Shown here: positions 26,898 through 36,181 of the stretch, in pieces | Layout of the letters: each line of letters opens with the position of its first letter | How positions within the stretch are numbered: position 1 is the first letter of the stretch | NCBI RefSeq assembly: GCF_020889785.1 | Contig: NZ_JACMYK010000028.1 | Span: 1-64,000, forward strand | Direction of reading: 5' to 3' | Length of the DNA: 64,000 bases | Origin: Bradyrhizobium acaciae | GTDB lineage: Bacteria > Pseudomonadota > Alphaproteobacteria > Rhizobiales > Xanthobacteraceae | The notes under the pieces: model-generated | The model's database searches: none | Told to the model about the DNA's origin: nothing | What the model saw: only the letters and a program-made list of their open reading frames with translations | Position numbers and translations under genes: made by a program

Positions 26898-27389
26898 GTG
26901 AACGAGCGCGCCAAGACCGCATTAGAGACCGCATTCAACCGCCGCCCCGACCTGCACGTCGAAACCGAGGGCGAATTCGCCGGCTGGCGGACCTGGACGC
27001 GGGACAATTTCGAGAGCCATTCCGGCCCCTTTTACCATCGCATGGACGAGAACGGCCGCATCGCGTGCGCGTTCCGGGTCGCCAAGAAGCACCTCAACGG
27101 CGGCGGCAACGTCCACGGCGGCTGCTTCATGACCTTCGCGGATTACTGCCTGTTCGCGCTCGCCGGCTCGGTGCTCCAGGGCCCCGGCGTCACGGTGTCG
27201 TTCGCCTCGGAATTCCTCGACGCGGCCCGCGAGGGCGACCTGATCGAATGCACCGGCGAAGTCACCCGCGCCGGCATGTCGCTGATCTTCGTGCGCGGCA
27301 TGCTGACATCGGCCGGGCGGCCGCTGTTCAGCTTCTCCGGCACCATCAAGCGGGTGAAGCGGAAGGCGCCGACGGAGGCGCCGGCGTAA
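26898..27389 (+). CDS. PaaI-type hotdog thioesterase family protein
   Basis: 163 residues with one hotdog fold. The active-site region is LNGGGNVHGGCFMTFADYCLFALAG, in which the HGG motif and following Asp match PaaI-type acyl-CoA thioesterases. VSFASEFLDAAREGDLIECTGEVTRAG is the second conserved stretch. The start is GTG at 26898. It is divergent from purL across 162 bases. The substrate is unknown. Confidence 0.85.
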   Translation: MNERAKTALETAFNRRPDLHVETEGEFAGWRTWTRDNFESHSGPFYHRMDENGRIACAFRVAKKHLNGGGNVHGGCFMTFADYCLFALAGSVLQGPGVTVSFASEFLDAAREGDLIECTGEVTRAGMSLIFVRGMLTSAGRPLFSFSGTIKRVKRKAPTEAPA

Positions 27390-27514
27390 AGTTCACGGCC
27401 GCTTCGCTCGAAAACGCGAGCTCTGTGGACACGCCTCGTCATCCAGTCGTTACATCGACACCGGTTGCATCGAAAGCAGAGCGCTAGTTCGTTGTGTTCA
27501 AGCGCCTTCTTGGC

Positions 27515-27549
27515 GTGACGCAACGCAAACGCGAGTTGTGACGCAACGC
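27515..27549 (+). promoter_or_regulatory. Paired 12-base direct repeat upstream of phosphatase gene
   Basis: GTGACGCAACGC occurs at 27515-27526 and again at 27538-27549, start to start 23 bases, about two helical turns. It lies 112 bases before the ATG of the secreted phosphatase-like gene. Tandem activator sites have this geometry. The sequence does not match a Pho box I recognise. Confidence 0.35.
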
Positions 27550-27660
27550 CGCGCTGTCGCCGCGTCGTCGCGGGCGCGTCACATGCCCGTCAGCCAAGGC
27601 TCCGAAGATTGCTGAACGGTTTCCGTTTGTGCATTCGCGCAGCGATGTTGGGGCATTCTC

Positions 27661-29901
27661 ATGAAATTGAAGACGTTTGTTTCCGTCACGTCGGCGATGA
27701 CGCTCGTCGCATCACTGGCGTGGACTGCAATTCCGGCGCGCGCCGGTCAGGACGGCGATAGTGGTGATCGCGGTGCTGGCGATTCCCGTGGTCACGATCA
27801 CGATCAAGATCAGGATCAGGACCATGACGGCGACCATCATGGCCGCAAGCCGCGCGTGGTGATGATCTCGCTCGACGGCGCCAAGCCCGATTTCATCCAG
27901 AAATTCATCGAGGAAGGCGTGCTGCCGCGCGACGGCGGCCTCGCCAGGCTCAGCCGCCGCGGCGCGGTGGCGTTGCAGAACGTGACGGCGTCACCCTCGC
28001 TCACCGCGGTCTCGCATATTGCGATCGCGACCGGTTCGACGGCGGTTCACAACGACATCCCATCGAACACGTTCCAGCCGATCGTCGGGCCGATCTCCAG
28101 CAGCATCAGCGGCTTTGCGGCACCGATCGGCGGCTACAATGAGAGCCCGCTCGGGCCGTCGGCAAGCCCGACGGCGCAGCCTCTGTGGGTGCAGCTGCGC
28201 CAGCAGGGCAAGAAGGTCGTCACCGCGACCTGGCCCGGCGGCGACGGCGCCGACATCTCGATCAACAAGACCGTGGTGCAGCCGGCCCAGCCGACCCGCG
28301 TGACCGACTTCACGGTGCCGTTCGGCGCCTTCGGCGGCATCGGGGCCCAGGGCTTCACGCTGTCGCGCAGCGACTTCACGGCCGATCCCGGCATCGTCGC
28401 GGCGCTGCAGGCTGCAGGCCATTTCTCGTTCAGCCCCGTGCTGGTGACCTCGGCGCCGATCGAGACATTCTCGTGCTCCGCAGCGGCGACCGCGACCTGC
28501 ACCAGCGCCTCGACGCTCGACGTCAAATATTCGATCCGCGTCGCCGCGATCGACACCACCAATGACCGCAAGGTGAACTACGACACGCTGGTGTTCTTCG
28601 ACGATATCAGAGGCATCACCGCGGGACCGTTCCACGCGCCCTCGACCGGGCCGGCCTACGTCAAGTTCGGCGGCGAGAACGCCCCGTTCTTCTTCGAAGG
28701 CAGCGGCGCCAAGGTCGGTGCCGCCTACTTCGTCTCGGCGCTGTCGCCCGATCTCTCGGTGGTGCGCTTCGCCCGCTACGGCGCCAACTACATCCCGCGC
28801 AACACGCCGGTGCTCGCCGATGTCGACGACATCAACAACAACATCGGCTTTTGGCGTCCGCAGGCCGACTTCCGCATTCCGGAGCGCCTGAGCCCGGGCT
28901 TCACCAATTTTCCCGACGTCGAGATCGAGACGATGTACGAGGACATGGTGAAGACCTTCGTGCGCTACCAGGCCAATATCGGTGAGCGCGCGATCAAGAC
29001 CCATCCCGACGCCGACCTCGTGATGGTCTATATCGAGCAGCCCGACGGCTCCGAGCACCAGTTCCTGCTGACCGATCCGCGACAGGGCACCAACCCGACC
29101 GATCCGAACTCGATCGGCGCCAACCAGGATCCGGCCAAGGTCAAGCGCTACGCGTCCTACATCCGCTTCGCCTACCAGACCGCCGACCGAGCGGTGAAGC
29201 AGATTGCCGATGCGGCGGGCCGCGACAGCAACGTCGTCGTGGTGTCGGATCACGGCTTCGCACCGTTCCACACCTCGGTCAATCTCACCAACATCCTGCG
29301 CAACGCCGGCATCGACACCAGCAAGGTCGGGGTCCGCACCTCGGGTCCCGCCGCCGACATCTACGTCAACCTGCAGAACCGCGAGCTCGGCGGCACCGTC
29401 GATCTGGCGACCTACCGCAACTTGGTGGCGCAGATCACCGATGCGGTGAAGAACGCGGTCGATCCCAATGCGCGCTTCAACTACTCGCTCAAGGATCAGC
29501 GCATCTTCACCGTCGTCGAGACCCGGCCCCTGCAATGCGACGCCGGAACCGGACAATGCACCAGCAAGAACGTCGGCCAGGACTATGGCGACGTGTTCGC
29601 ACTGATGGCGCCCGGCTACAATTTCGACGGCTTGCAAAATCCGGGCGTCGCGCGCCAGGGCGACGCACCGTTCAACTCGGCAACCACCGCGCTGTCGATG
29701 CCCAACTTCTACGGCGCCCACGGTCACGACCCCGAGCTCCCGGTGATGAGCGCGACCTTCATCGCCGCCGGGCCGCAGATCCGCAAGGACGCCGTGGTGC
29801 GGCACATGCGCAATATCGACGTGGCGCCGACCGTCATCCGGATGCTGGGCGCGACACCGCACCAGGTCGATGGCGAGGTGCTGAGCGAGGTGCTGCGCTA
29901 G
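27661..29901 (+). CDS. Secreted alkaline-phosphatase-superfamily (type I phosphodiesterase/nucleotide pyrophosphatase) protein
   Basis: 746 residues. Signal peptide residues 1-29 (cut after ARA). A short Asp/His/Gly-rich linker follows (residues about 31-62), and then the phosphodiesterase domain, which begins VVMISLDGAKPDFI with the first metal Asp. The nucleophile region is ASPSLTAVSHIAIATGS. Other metal motifs are VMVYIEQPDGSEHQFLL, VVVVSDHGFAPFH and FYGAHGHDPELPVM. It acts in the periplasm or outside the cell, probably on phosphodiesters. The linker may bind metal (inference). The preceding 27390-27660 shows no gene. Confidence 0.92.
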   Translation: MKLKTFVSVTSAMTLVASLAWTAIPARAGQDGDSGDRGAGDSRGHDHDQDQDQDHDGDHHGRKPRVVMISLDGAKPDFIQKFIEEGVLPRDGGLARLSRRGAVALQNVTASPSLTAVSHIAIATGSTAVHNDIPSNTFQPIVGPISSSISGFAAPIGGYNESPLGPSASPTAQPLWVQLRQQGKKVVTATWPGGDGADISINKTVVQPAQPTRVTDFTVPFGAFGGIGAQGFTLSRSDFTADPGIVAALQAAGHFSFSPVLVTSAPIETFSCSAAATATCTSASTLDVKYSIRVAAIDTTNDRKVNYDTLVFFDDIRGITAGPFHAPSTGPAYVKFGGENAPFFFEGSGAKVGAAYFVSALSPDLSVVRFARYGANYIPRNTPVLADVDDINNNIGFWRPQADFRIPERLSPGFTNFPDVEIETMYEDMVKTFVRYQANIGERAIKTHPDADLVMVYIEQPDGSEHQFLLTDPRQGTNPTDPNSIGANQDPAKVKRYASYIRFAYQTADRAVKQIADAAGRDSNVVVVSDHGFAPFHTSVNLTNILRNAGIDTSKVGVRTSGPAADIYVNLQNRELGGTVDLATYRNLVAQITDAVKNAVDPNARFNYSLKDQRIFTVVETRPLQCDAGTGQCTSKNVGQDYGDVFALMAPGYNFDGLQNPGVARQGDAPFNSATTALSMPNFYGAHGHDPELPVMSATFIAAGPQIRKDAVVRHMRNIDVAPTVIRMLGATPHQVDGEVLSEVLR

Positions 29902-30051
29902 GTCCTGCGCGGGGAGCACAGGCAAATTCCGCGTGATGGACGCCGGCCCGGCGCCCATCAGGTTTCGCTTTTGAACCGCTCCCCCTAGCCTTGCAGCGCA
30001 AGGCCAAGTTAGATTGCTGCTTCGCGCCAACGCGCGGGGAGCCACATCAAG

Positions 30052-31029
30052 GTGCCGAAGAGCACAGCGAACACGGGCGGCGTAACGGCTCCCGCGATCA
30101 CGCCCACTCCGTCCACGTCAGCGCCGGGCGCGCGCGGCTGGCGCGACTATGCGCTGCTGCTCGCGCTCGCCTGCTGCTGGAGTTCGACCTATCCGCTGAC
30201 CAAGATCGGACTCGGCTCGATCCCGCCGGTCACCTTCATCTCGGCGCGCTCGCTGGTCGCCGCCTTGTTCCTGCTCGTCGTGCTGCGCATCCGCGGCATC
30301 CGCATCCCGACCGACATCAAGGCATGGAAGCTGTTCGCCTTCCAGCAGACCATCAACTCGACGATCCCGTTCCTGGTGATCACCTGGGCGCAGCTCTACG
30401 TGCCGGCATCCAACACCGTGGTGCTGGCCTCGACGACGCCGATCTTCGCCTTCCTGATCACCTGGGCGATCACGCGGCACGAGCCGGCCTCGATGCTCAA
30501 GCTCGCCGGCGCGATCCTCGGTCTCGCCGGCACGATCGCGATCATCGGCCTCGACGCTCTCTCGGGCTTCGGCAAGGAGATCTTCGCCGAGATCGCGATC
30601 CTGCTCGCGACCATCTCGTTCGCCTGCGCCACGATCTTCGGGCTCCGGCTGTCGGATTACGATCCGATGGTGGTGGCGGCCGGCTCGCTGCTGTTCGGCG
30701 GCACCGTGCTGCTGCCGGTCGCCCTGATCGTCGACCATCCCTGGACACTGCACCCGACGCCGCAGGCGCTGGTCGCCACCGTCGTGATGGGCATCTTCTC
30801 CAGCGCGTTCGGGTTGATGCTTTTCTACATGTGCCTGACGCGGCTCGGCACCCTCACCACGAACGCGCAGGGCTATCTGCGCATTCCGATCGGCGTCGCG
30901 CTGTCGGTGATCCTGCTCGGCGAATCCGTGCCGTCGAACCTGGCGCTCGGGCTGTTGCTGGTGATGGCCGGCGTCGCCGCGATGACGGTGCCGACCGAAG
31001 CGGTCAAGCGCTGGCTGCGAAAAGTCTAG
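30052..31029 (+). CDS. DMT superfamily (EamA) transporter
   Basis: 325 residues, ten predicted helices in two EamA repeats, first beginning LLALACCWSSTYPLTKIGL and second near EIAILLATISFACATIFGL. The long Ala/Thr/Pro-rich N-terminus is cytoplasmic, so a later start is possible; GTG 30052 has AAGG upstream. Members export metabolites, amino acids or drugs, and the substrate here is unknown. Confidence 0.88.
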   Translation: MPKSTANTGGVTAPAITPTPSTSAPGARGWRDYALLLALACCWSSTYPLTKIGLGSIPPVTFISARSLVAALFLLVVLRIRGIRIPTDIKAWKLFAFQQTINSTIPFLVITWAQLYVPASNTVVLASTTPIFAFLITWAITRHEPASMLKLAGAILGLAGTIAIIGLDALSGFGKEIFAEIAILLATISFACATIFGLRLSDYDPMVVAAGSLLFGGTVLLPVALIVDHPWTLHPTPQALVATVVMGIFSSAFGLMLFYMCLTRLGTLTTNAQGYLRIPIGVALSVILLGESVPSNLALGLLLVMAGVAAMTVPTEAVKRWLRKV

Positions 31030-31090
31030 TGGGTCGAATCTGACGGTTATGTCCCGGCAATGGCCCATCCAGAACCCTGTCTTGGCGGAC

Positions 31091-31468
31091 CTATTCGTCG
31101 ATACTCCAGGTGCTCCGATCATCGATCGGATTTGGCAATCTACCGGCAAGGCAATCTGCGAGTGATTTCGGGGAGAACCGGCGATCCCGACACTCGATTA
31201 CCCACGAAAGAAAGTCGGCAGGTCCGCCATTGAGATACGGCGGTGGCGACACCGGTATGAAGACAGTCGGAAGGCGCTCTGTCAGCGACAGGTAATTGAG
31301 AACATGTCCAAGTTCCTGGATCACGCGCCAAGCAAGCGGATCGGAGATATCGATGACGAATTTGGTCCACCAAGCCCCGTCGTCGCGTCCTGTCCCGATC
31401 CGCCCCTTGATGGCCGGAATTCGGATCAACAGTGTCGTTAGCGCGATGAATTCCGGATCTTCGGTCAA
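31091..31468 (-). CDS. Small conserved-looking protein of unknown function
   Basis: A 125-residue soluble protein, rich in Trp and Pro (GAWWTKFVIDISDPLAWRVIQELGHVLNYLS, PVSPPPYLNGGPADFLSWVIE). The only possible start is TTG at 31468: the reading frame holds no ATG, and a stop lies six codons before it. No Shine-Dalgarno site is clear. The compact size and sequence character recall immunity-type proteins, but I do not recognise a family. The composition is protein-like and not a shadow of another gene. It may be a remnant or use a rare start. Confidence 0.6.
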   Translation of the reverse strand: MTEDPEFIALTTLLIRIPAIKGRIGTGRDDGAWWTKFVIDISDPLAWRVIQELGHVLNYLSLTERLPTVFIPVSPPPYLNGGPADFLSWVIECRDRRFSPKSLADCLAGRLPNPIDDRSTWSIDE

Positions 31469-31592
31469 GGGGCCGCCATTAGGTTACGCCGCCAAGGCTT
31501 GGTGCCCTCACCTGACGGTGGCGATGATCTTATCAGAGTCTGCGATCGAGGCGAAGGGTCTGCGTTGTCGTTGATCTCAGCTTAGATACCGC

Positions 31593-32330
31593 TCAGGCCG
31601 ACAATTGCTTCTCGGCGATCGAGAGCCATTCGGCCTGCGCGTCGCGCAGATATTTCGGCGCACGCCGCATCTGGATCAGCAACTCGTTGAACACGATGCG
31701 CGCCTCGGCGGTGCGGCCGACCAGCTGCAGCAACAGGCCGTAGCGGACCCGCGCCTCGGCGCCGGGAAAATACTGCGACACCGCCTGATATTCTTCCAGC
31801 GCCTCGTCGAGCCGGCCGAGCTCGGCGAGCGAACGGGCATAGAGCAGATGTCCGTCGGCGGATTCAAAATCGGGCCAGCGCTCGCGCAGGCCGTCGAGCG
31901 TCGCCAGCGCCTCGGCCGGTTGCTTGCGGGCGAACTGGGCCTGCGCCTTGGCCAGCGCGTAGGTCGGATCGTCGCCCTGCGGCAGTCCGAGCACGTGGTC
32001 GTAATGGCTTTCCGCCTCCTCGAAGCGACCGACGTTCTGGCACTCCGCGGCGAGCGCCGCGCGGTTGGCGATCGTGTCCGACGTCGCGAGCCGGTCGGAC
32101 AGTTCGCGGTAACGCTTCTCCGGATCGAGCCGGTTGGCGACGCGCTTGCGCGCCTGTGCGGCACCCGGTCCACCCCACCATTCCGGAACGAGCTCGACGA
32201 CGATGTAGGCGAGCGCGCCGATCAGCGGCACCATCAGGATGATGAAGGCCCATGGCTGCAGGCGCCCGGTGCGCGAGGCGTGGTAGATCAGCGTGATGTC
32301 GAGCAGCAATACGACCAATGCAACGGGCAT
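31593..32330 (-). CDS. Membrane-anchored TPR protein
   Basis: 245 residues. Two N-terminal hydrophobic helices (PVALVVLLLDITLIYHA and PWAFIILMVPLIGALAYIVV, a phospholipase-D-nuclease N-terminal-like pattern) are followed by TPR helices from about residue 75 (AAECQNVGRFEEAESHYDHVL, LYARSLAELGRLDEALEEYQAV). It probably scaffolds a membrane complex. It lies 199 bases downstream of the Bug receptor gene on the same strand. The partner is unknown. Confidence 0.85.
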   Translation of the reverse strand: MPVALVVLLLDITLIYHASRTGRLQPWAFIILMVPLIGALAYIVVELVPEWWGGPGAAQARKRVANRLDPEKRYRELSDRLATSDTIANRAALAAECQNVGRFEEAESHYDHVLGLPQGDDPTYALAKAQAQFARKQPAEALATLDGLRERWPDFESADGHLLYARSLAELGRLDEALEEYQAVSQYFPGAEARVRYGLLLQLVGRTAEARIVFNELLIQMRRAPKYLRDAQAEWLSIAEKQLSA

Positions 32331-32529
32331 GCGAATCCCAGCGAGCCGGACAGACCATCCAAATCGCCTCCGTCATACCTTGCCCGGCACGCTGCGACAA
32401 TCCCCGGTTGTTCGCCCGGCTGCGCTAGCGTGAAGAGATCATGAAACGGGCGCGACTATTCCTGCATTGGTCGCTGAGGGAACGGACCAGGTTCACGGTC
32501 CGTGTCGGAGCTGGCACGCGGCACAAGCA

Positions 32530-33507
32530 CTACTTCTTGTCGTCCGCCAGCAGCGTGCGGTACTTCGCGACGTCGCGGGTCACGAGTTGCTGCAGCGCCC
32601 CGGGCGCGAGCTCGTCGGCATCGGGCGCGACCGTCGACAGATCGACGAAGCGCTTCTTCACGGCCTCGCTCGCAACCGCGCTGCGCGCGGCCGCGTTGAG
32701 CTTGGCGATGATCTCGGGCGGGGTACCCTTCGGTGCGAACAGGCCGTTCCAACCCTGCGCCTCGAACTCCGGCAGTCCGGCCTCGGCCGAGGTCGGCACC
32801 TCTGGCAGCGAGGCGAGCCGCACAGTCGAGCCGACCACGACCGCCTTCACCAATTTGTCGTCGATCGCCTGCGACACCGAGGCTGCCGCATCGCAGACGC
32901 CGTCGATCTGGCTGCCGATCGCATCCGTCAGCGCGAGCGCCGCGCCGCGATAGCCGACCAGTTGCACGTCGATCCCGGCCGCATGCACGAAGCTCTTGCA
33001 GATCAGGTAATTCGAGGAGCCGACGCCGGCATGGCCGAGATTGACCTTGCCCGGATTCTTCTTCGCGTAGTCGATGAATTCCTTGAGGTCCCTGGCCGGG
33101 AAATCCTTGCGCAGCGCGACGATGCCGAAGGTCTTCGCCACGACGGCGATGGGCGCGAAGGAGTCAGGTGTGAACGAAAGTTTCGGATAGATGGTGTAGG
33201 TCGCGGCGTTGGTGCCGGCGTTGCCGATCGCAATGGTGTAGCCGTCGGGCTCTGCGCGCGCCGCACGGGTCAGCGCGGTCGAGCCGCCGGCGCCGCCGAC
33301 ATTCTCGATGATGATGCTCTGGCCCAGCGCCGCGCTCATCTGGTCGGCGACGGCGCGGGCAATCACGTCGGAGGTGCCGCCGGCCGTGAACGGCACGATC
33401 ATCGTGATCGGACGTTTTGGGAAGTCCAGCTTCGCGGAATCCTGGGCGTGAACTGCTGTCGCGAGAACGAGCGCCGCGGCCGCGGCAAGGCACCACCGCC
33501 CAAGCAT
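32530..33507 (-). CDS. Bug-family (TctC-type) periplasmic substrate-binding protein
   Basis: 325 residues with a signal peptide (residues 1-21, cut after VHA). The mature part begins FPKRPITMIVPFTAGGTSDVIAR, the Bug signature with the carboxylate-binding loop, and carries ENVGGAGGSTALTRAARAEPDGYT. Such receptors serve TctAB transporters, but no transporter genes are present, so it is an orphan receptor. Its ATG lies only five bases after the purQ stop, so it is probably transcribed with the purine operon, which is unexpected. Confidence 0.9.
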   Translation of the reverse strand: MLGRWCLAAAAALVLATAVHAQDSAKLDFPKRPITMIVPFTAGGTSDVIARAVADQMSAALGQSIIIENVGGAGGSTALTRAARAEPDGYTIAIGNAGTNAATYTIYPKLSFTPDSFAPIAVVAKTFGIVALRKDFPARDLKEFIDYAKKNPGKVNLGHAGVGSSNYLICKSFVHAAGIDVQLVGYRGAALALTDAIGSQIDGVCDAAASVSQAIDDKLVKAVVVGSTVRLASLPEVPTSAEAGLPEFEAQGWNGLFAPKGTPPEIIAKLNAAARSAVASEAVKKRFVDLSTVAPDADELAPGALQQLVTRDVAKYRTLLADDKK

Positions 33508-33512
33508 TTCCG

Positions 33513-34214
33513 TTACGCCGCCTTCTCGAACTGCTGGACCAGCCCCGCGAACAGGCCGCGGCCGTCGGTGCAGCCCATGATCTCTTCGACGTGATTCTCC
33601 GGATGCGGCATCATGCCGAGCACGTTGCCGCGCTCGTTGACGATGCCGGCGATCGAATGCGCGGCGCCGTTGAAGTTGGAGGCCTCGTCGACCACGCCAT
33701 CGGCAGAGCAGTAGCGGTACAGCACCCGCCCGTCGCCTTCGAGCCGCTTCAGCGTCTCTTCATCCGCCTCGTAATTGCCTTCGCCATGCGCCACCGGCAC
33801 ACGGATCACCTGGCCGGCATTGTAGCCCCGGGTGAACGGCGTATCGGAGCGTTCGACGCGCATGTGCACGTCGCGGCAGACGAATTTCAGCCCGGCGTTG
33901 CGCATCAGCACGCCCGGCAGCAGTCCCGATTCGCAGAGGATCTGGAAACCGTTGCAGACGCCGAGCACGAGCCCGCCCGAGGCTGCGAAGTCGCGCACCG
34001 CGTCCATCACGGGCGCGCGGGCCGCGATCGCGCCGCAGCGCAGATAGTCGCCATAGGAAAAGCCGCCGGGCACCACCACGAGGTCGGTGCCTTTGGGCAG
34101 CGCGGTCTCGGCATGCCAGACCATCGAAGTCTCATTCCCGGATGCAAGCTTGAGCGCGCGCGCCATGTCGCGCTCGCGGTTGATGCCGGGGAAGACGAGA
34201 ACGGCTGATTTCAT
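33513..34214 (-). CDS. purQ: FGAM synthase glutaminase subunit PurQ
   Basis: A class I glutamine amidotransferase that supplies ammonia to PurL. 233 residues from ATG 34214, which begins [20 protein letters not shown] as expected; the frame is open to 34298 but that leader is not family-like. The catalytic Cys is in [21 protein letters not shown], and the His/Glu pair is in [14 protein letters not shown]. It follows a secreted unknown protein by four bases and precedes the Bug receptor by five. Confidence 0.96.
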   Translation of the reverse strand: MKSAVLVFPGINRERDMARALKLASGNETSMVWHAETALPKGTDLVVVPGGFSYGDYLRCGAIAARAPVMDAVRDFAASGGLVLGVCNGFQILCESGLLPGVLMRNAGLKFVCRDVHMRVERSDTPFTRGYNAGQVIRVPVAHGEGNYEADEETLKRLEGDGRVLYRYCSADGVVDEASNFNGAAHSIAGIVNERGNVLGMMPHPENHVEEIMGCTDGRGLFAGLVQQFEKAA

Positions 34215-34218
34215 TGCA

Positions 34219-34800
34219 TCACCTGGTTTTGGGCGCCAGCACGAGCTTAACTGCGGCGACAAATCTTGCGTAATTATCGTTGCTGGCCTTTTCGTCACGC
34301 GCCGAGCTGATCAGGCTGGCGGAGCCGCCTTGTCCGCCGAACAGCAAGCCGCTGACCTGATACTCGTTTGCGCCGTTGGGCGTCACGGTCAGGCGCCGCG
34401 CCTTGAACATGCGCGGCGCTGTGCCCTTGTCGCCATCGACGCCGAGGAGCGTGATGCGCTGTCCGGGCGTCCGCTGCTCCAGCGCCTTGATGATCTGCTC
34501 CTGCCCCTCACGGAACTGGTCGAGAGTCATCTGCTTTCCGCCGGTATAAAACCGGTAGCTCACCTTGGAACCTGCACCGCAGGACGATTGCGCGCAGCGG
34601 AACATGTGCACGTCGGAGCCACGGCGCTCGTAGCTCCACCCGCTGACCGTGAACGGCGGCGGCTGCGTCGTAGCCGAGGGTGGCGGCGGCGCCGATTGCG
34701 CCGAGACACCGCCGATCCCGGCAACCGTCAGCAGGGCAAGCAACAGCGATCGGACGAAGATACGGTCACTGCCGGCAGAGGCGGGAGCGGCTGTTATCAT
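34219..34800 (-). CDS. Secreted protein of unknown function in purine operon
   Basis: 193 residues. An N-terminal signal sequence (residues about 13-35, [16 protein letters not shown]) is followed by a Pro/Ser-rich spacer and a globular domain containing [35 protein letters not shown]. Two cysteines could form a disulfide. No family recognised. It lies between purS (13 bases upstream) and purQ (4 bases downstream), so it is tightly embedded in the operon without an obvious link to purine synthesis. Confidence 0.8.
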   Translation of the reverse strand: MITAAPASAGSDRIFVRSLLLALLTVAGIGGVSAQSAPPPPSATTQPPPFTVSGWSYERRGSDVHMFRCAQSSCGAGSKVSYRFYTGGKQMTLDQFREGQEQIIKALEQRTPGQRITLLGVDGDKGTAPRMFKARRLTVTPNGANEYQVSGLLFGGQGGSASLISSARDEKASNDNYARFVAAVKLVLAPKTR

Positions 34801-34813
34801 TTGGCTCGCCCGG

Positions 34814-35056
34814 CTAGCTCAGGACCTCGACCCGATAATTCTCGATCACGGTGTTCGCCAGCAGCTTGTCGGCGGCGGCTTTGAGCGCCGCCTCCGCCTT
34901 GGCCTTGTCGGTCGCGGCGAGCTCGATGTCGAACACCTTGCCCTGGCGAACGCTGGCGACGCCGTCGACGCCGAGCGATTTCAGCGCCCCCTCGATCGCC
35001 TTGCCCTGCGGATCGAGGATGCCCGACTTCAACGTAACAGTCACACGTGCCTTCAC
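34814..35056 (-). CDS. purS: FGAM synthase subunit PurS
   Basis: An 80-residue bridging subunit that couples PurQ to PurL. It begins KARVTVTLKSGILDPQGKAIEGALKSLG, the standard PurS N-terminus, and ends NTVIENYRVEVL. It is placed nine bases after purC. Full length. Confidence 0.96.
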   Translation of the reverse strand: MKARVTVTLKSGILDPQGKAIEGALKSLGVDGVASVRQGKVFDIELAATDKAKAEAALKAAADKLLANTVIENYRVEVLS

Positions 35057-35065
35057 GATTGCCTC

Positions 35066-35833
35066 TTAGCTCTTCACCAGCACAGGGCCGCTTCCGGCCG
35101 GCCGTTCATTTTCGATCAGGATGCCGAGGCGCTTTGCCACTTCGGTGTAGGCTTCGAGCAAGCCGCCCAGATCCCTGCGGAAACGATCCTTGTCGAGCTT
35201 CTCGTTCGACTTGATGTCCCAGAGACGGCAGGAGTCCGGGGAGATCTCGTCGGCGACGATGATCCGCATCATTTCGTTCTCGAACAGCCGCCCGCACTCC
35301 ATCTTGAAGTCGACGAGGCGGATGCCGATGCCGAGGAAGAGACCGGTGAGGAAGTCGTTGACGCGGATGGCCAGCGCCATGATGTCGTCGATTTCCTGCG
35401 GCGTGGCCCAGCCGAAGGCGGTGATGTGCTCTTCCGACACCATCGGGTCGTTGAGCTGGTCGTTCTTGTAATAGAACTCGATGATCGAGCGCGGCAGCTG
35501 GGTGCCCTCCTCGATCCCGAGCCGCTGCGACAGCGAGCCGGCGGCGACGTTCCGCACCACCACCTCGAGCGGCACGATCTCGACCTCGCGAATCAGCTGC
35601 TCGCGCATGTTCAGGCGGCGGATGAAGTGGGTCGGCACCCCGATGTCGTTGAGGTGCTGAAACAGGTACTCCGAAATCCGGTTGTTGAGGACGCCCTTGC
35701 CCTCGATCACCTGGTGTTTCTTGGCATTGAACGCGGTCGCGTCGTCCTTGAAGTGCTGGATCAGGGTTCCCGGCTCGGGGCCTTCATAAAGCACCTTGGC
35801 CTTGCCTTCATAAATACGGCGTCGACGGCTCAT
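35066..35833 (-). CDS. purC: SAICAR synthetase
   Basis: Joins aspartate to CAIR in step 8 of purine synthesis. 255 residues from ATG 35833 ([17 protein letters not shown], the family start). An ATG at 35863 adds ten residues and has GGAG eleven bases upstream, so the start is uncertain. ATP-site and catalytic blocks include [36 protein letters not shown] and [12 protein letters not shown]. It is the first gene of the purC-purS-unknown-purQ-Bug operon. Confidence 0.97.
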   Translation of the reverse strand: MSRRRRIYEGKAKVLYEGPEPGTLIQHFKDDATAFNAKKHQVIEGKGVLNNRISEYLFQHLNDIGVPTHFIRRLNMREQLIREVEIVPLEVVVRNVAAGSLSQRLGIEEGTQLPRSIIEFYYKNDQLNDPMVSEEHITAFGWATPQEIDDIMALAIRVNDFLTGLFLGIGIRLVDFKMECGRLFENEMMRIIVADEISPDSCRLWDIKSNEKLDKDRFRRDLGGLLEAYTEVAKRLGILIENERPAGSGPVLVKS

Positions 35834-36181
35834 TGGGATGTACCGTGTTTTGTTGAAATCCATGGATTTGGGTGCTCCGGATGACTTGGGTTACGACCCA
35901 CGACGGAGCTGCCGCGGAGGCCTGGAACCCGAACAATCCACTGGAAACAGAACAAGAACCATGCCTGTTGGCAACCTATCCGATTGGGCCATCCAGTACA
36001 ATCGATAGTGCCCGTTTCAGGGCACTTATACCGCCCTATCAAAAAGGGCCGATTCCGCCTGTTTTGCCTGCGGCTTAACGGCTCGTTGTCTTGCCGATTC
36101 GTCCCACTTATCTAGGCACGCATCGGGGCTGCCGCAACGCGCGGAAAGCCCGCCATTCAGCAGGGAACTGGAACTTCAGCC
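35834..36181. other. Divergent purC/DUF1476 promoter region
   Basis: No gene. It holds a perfect dyad, AGTGCCC at 36007-36013 and GGGCACT at 36020-36026, and a further pair GCCCT/AGGGC at 36033-36049. Both sit midway between the two starts. No convincing -35/-10 pair can be assigned by eye, and no purine-riboswitch core was seen. Confidence 0.5.
36007..36026. promoter_or_regulatory. Candidate operator upstream of purC
   Basis: Seven-base perfect arms AGTGCCC and GGGCACT with a six-base centre, 174 bases upstream of purC and 156 upstream of the DUF1476 gene. It may be an operator or a transcript hairpin. Confidence 0.35.

Noticed and set aside
27991..30045. 684-codon minus-strand frame opposite the secreted phosphatase
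   Set aside because: Antisense shadow of a gene with clear signal peptide and catalytic motifs.
35834..36181. Possible purine riboswitch upstream of purC
   Set aside because: No conserved purine-riboswitch loop sequences were seen; only short dyads are present.
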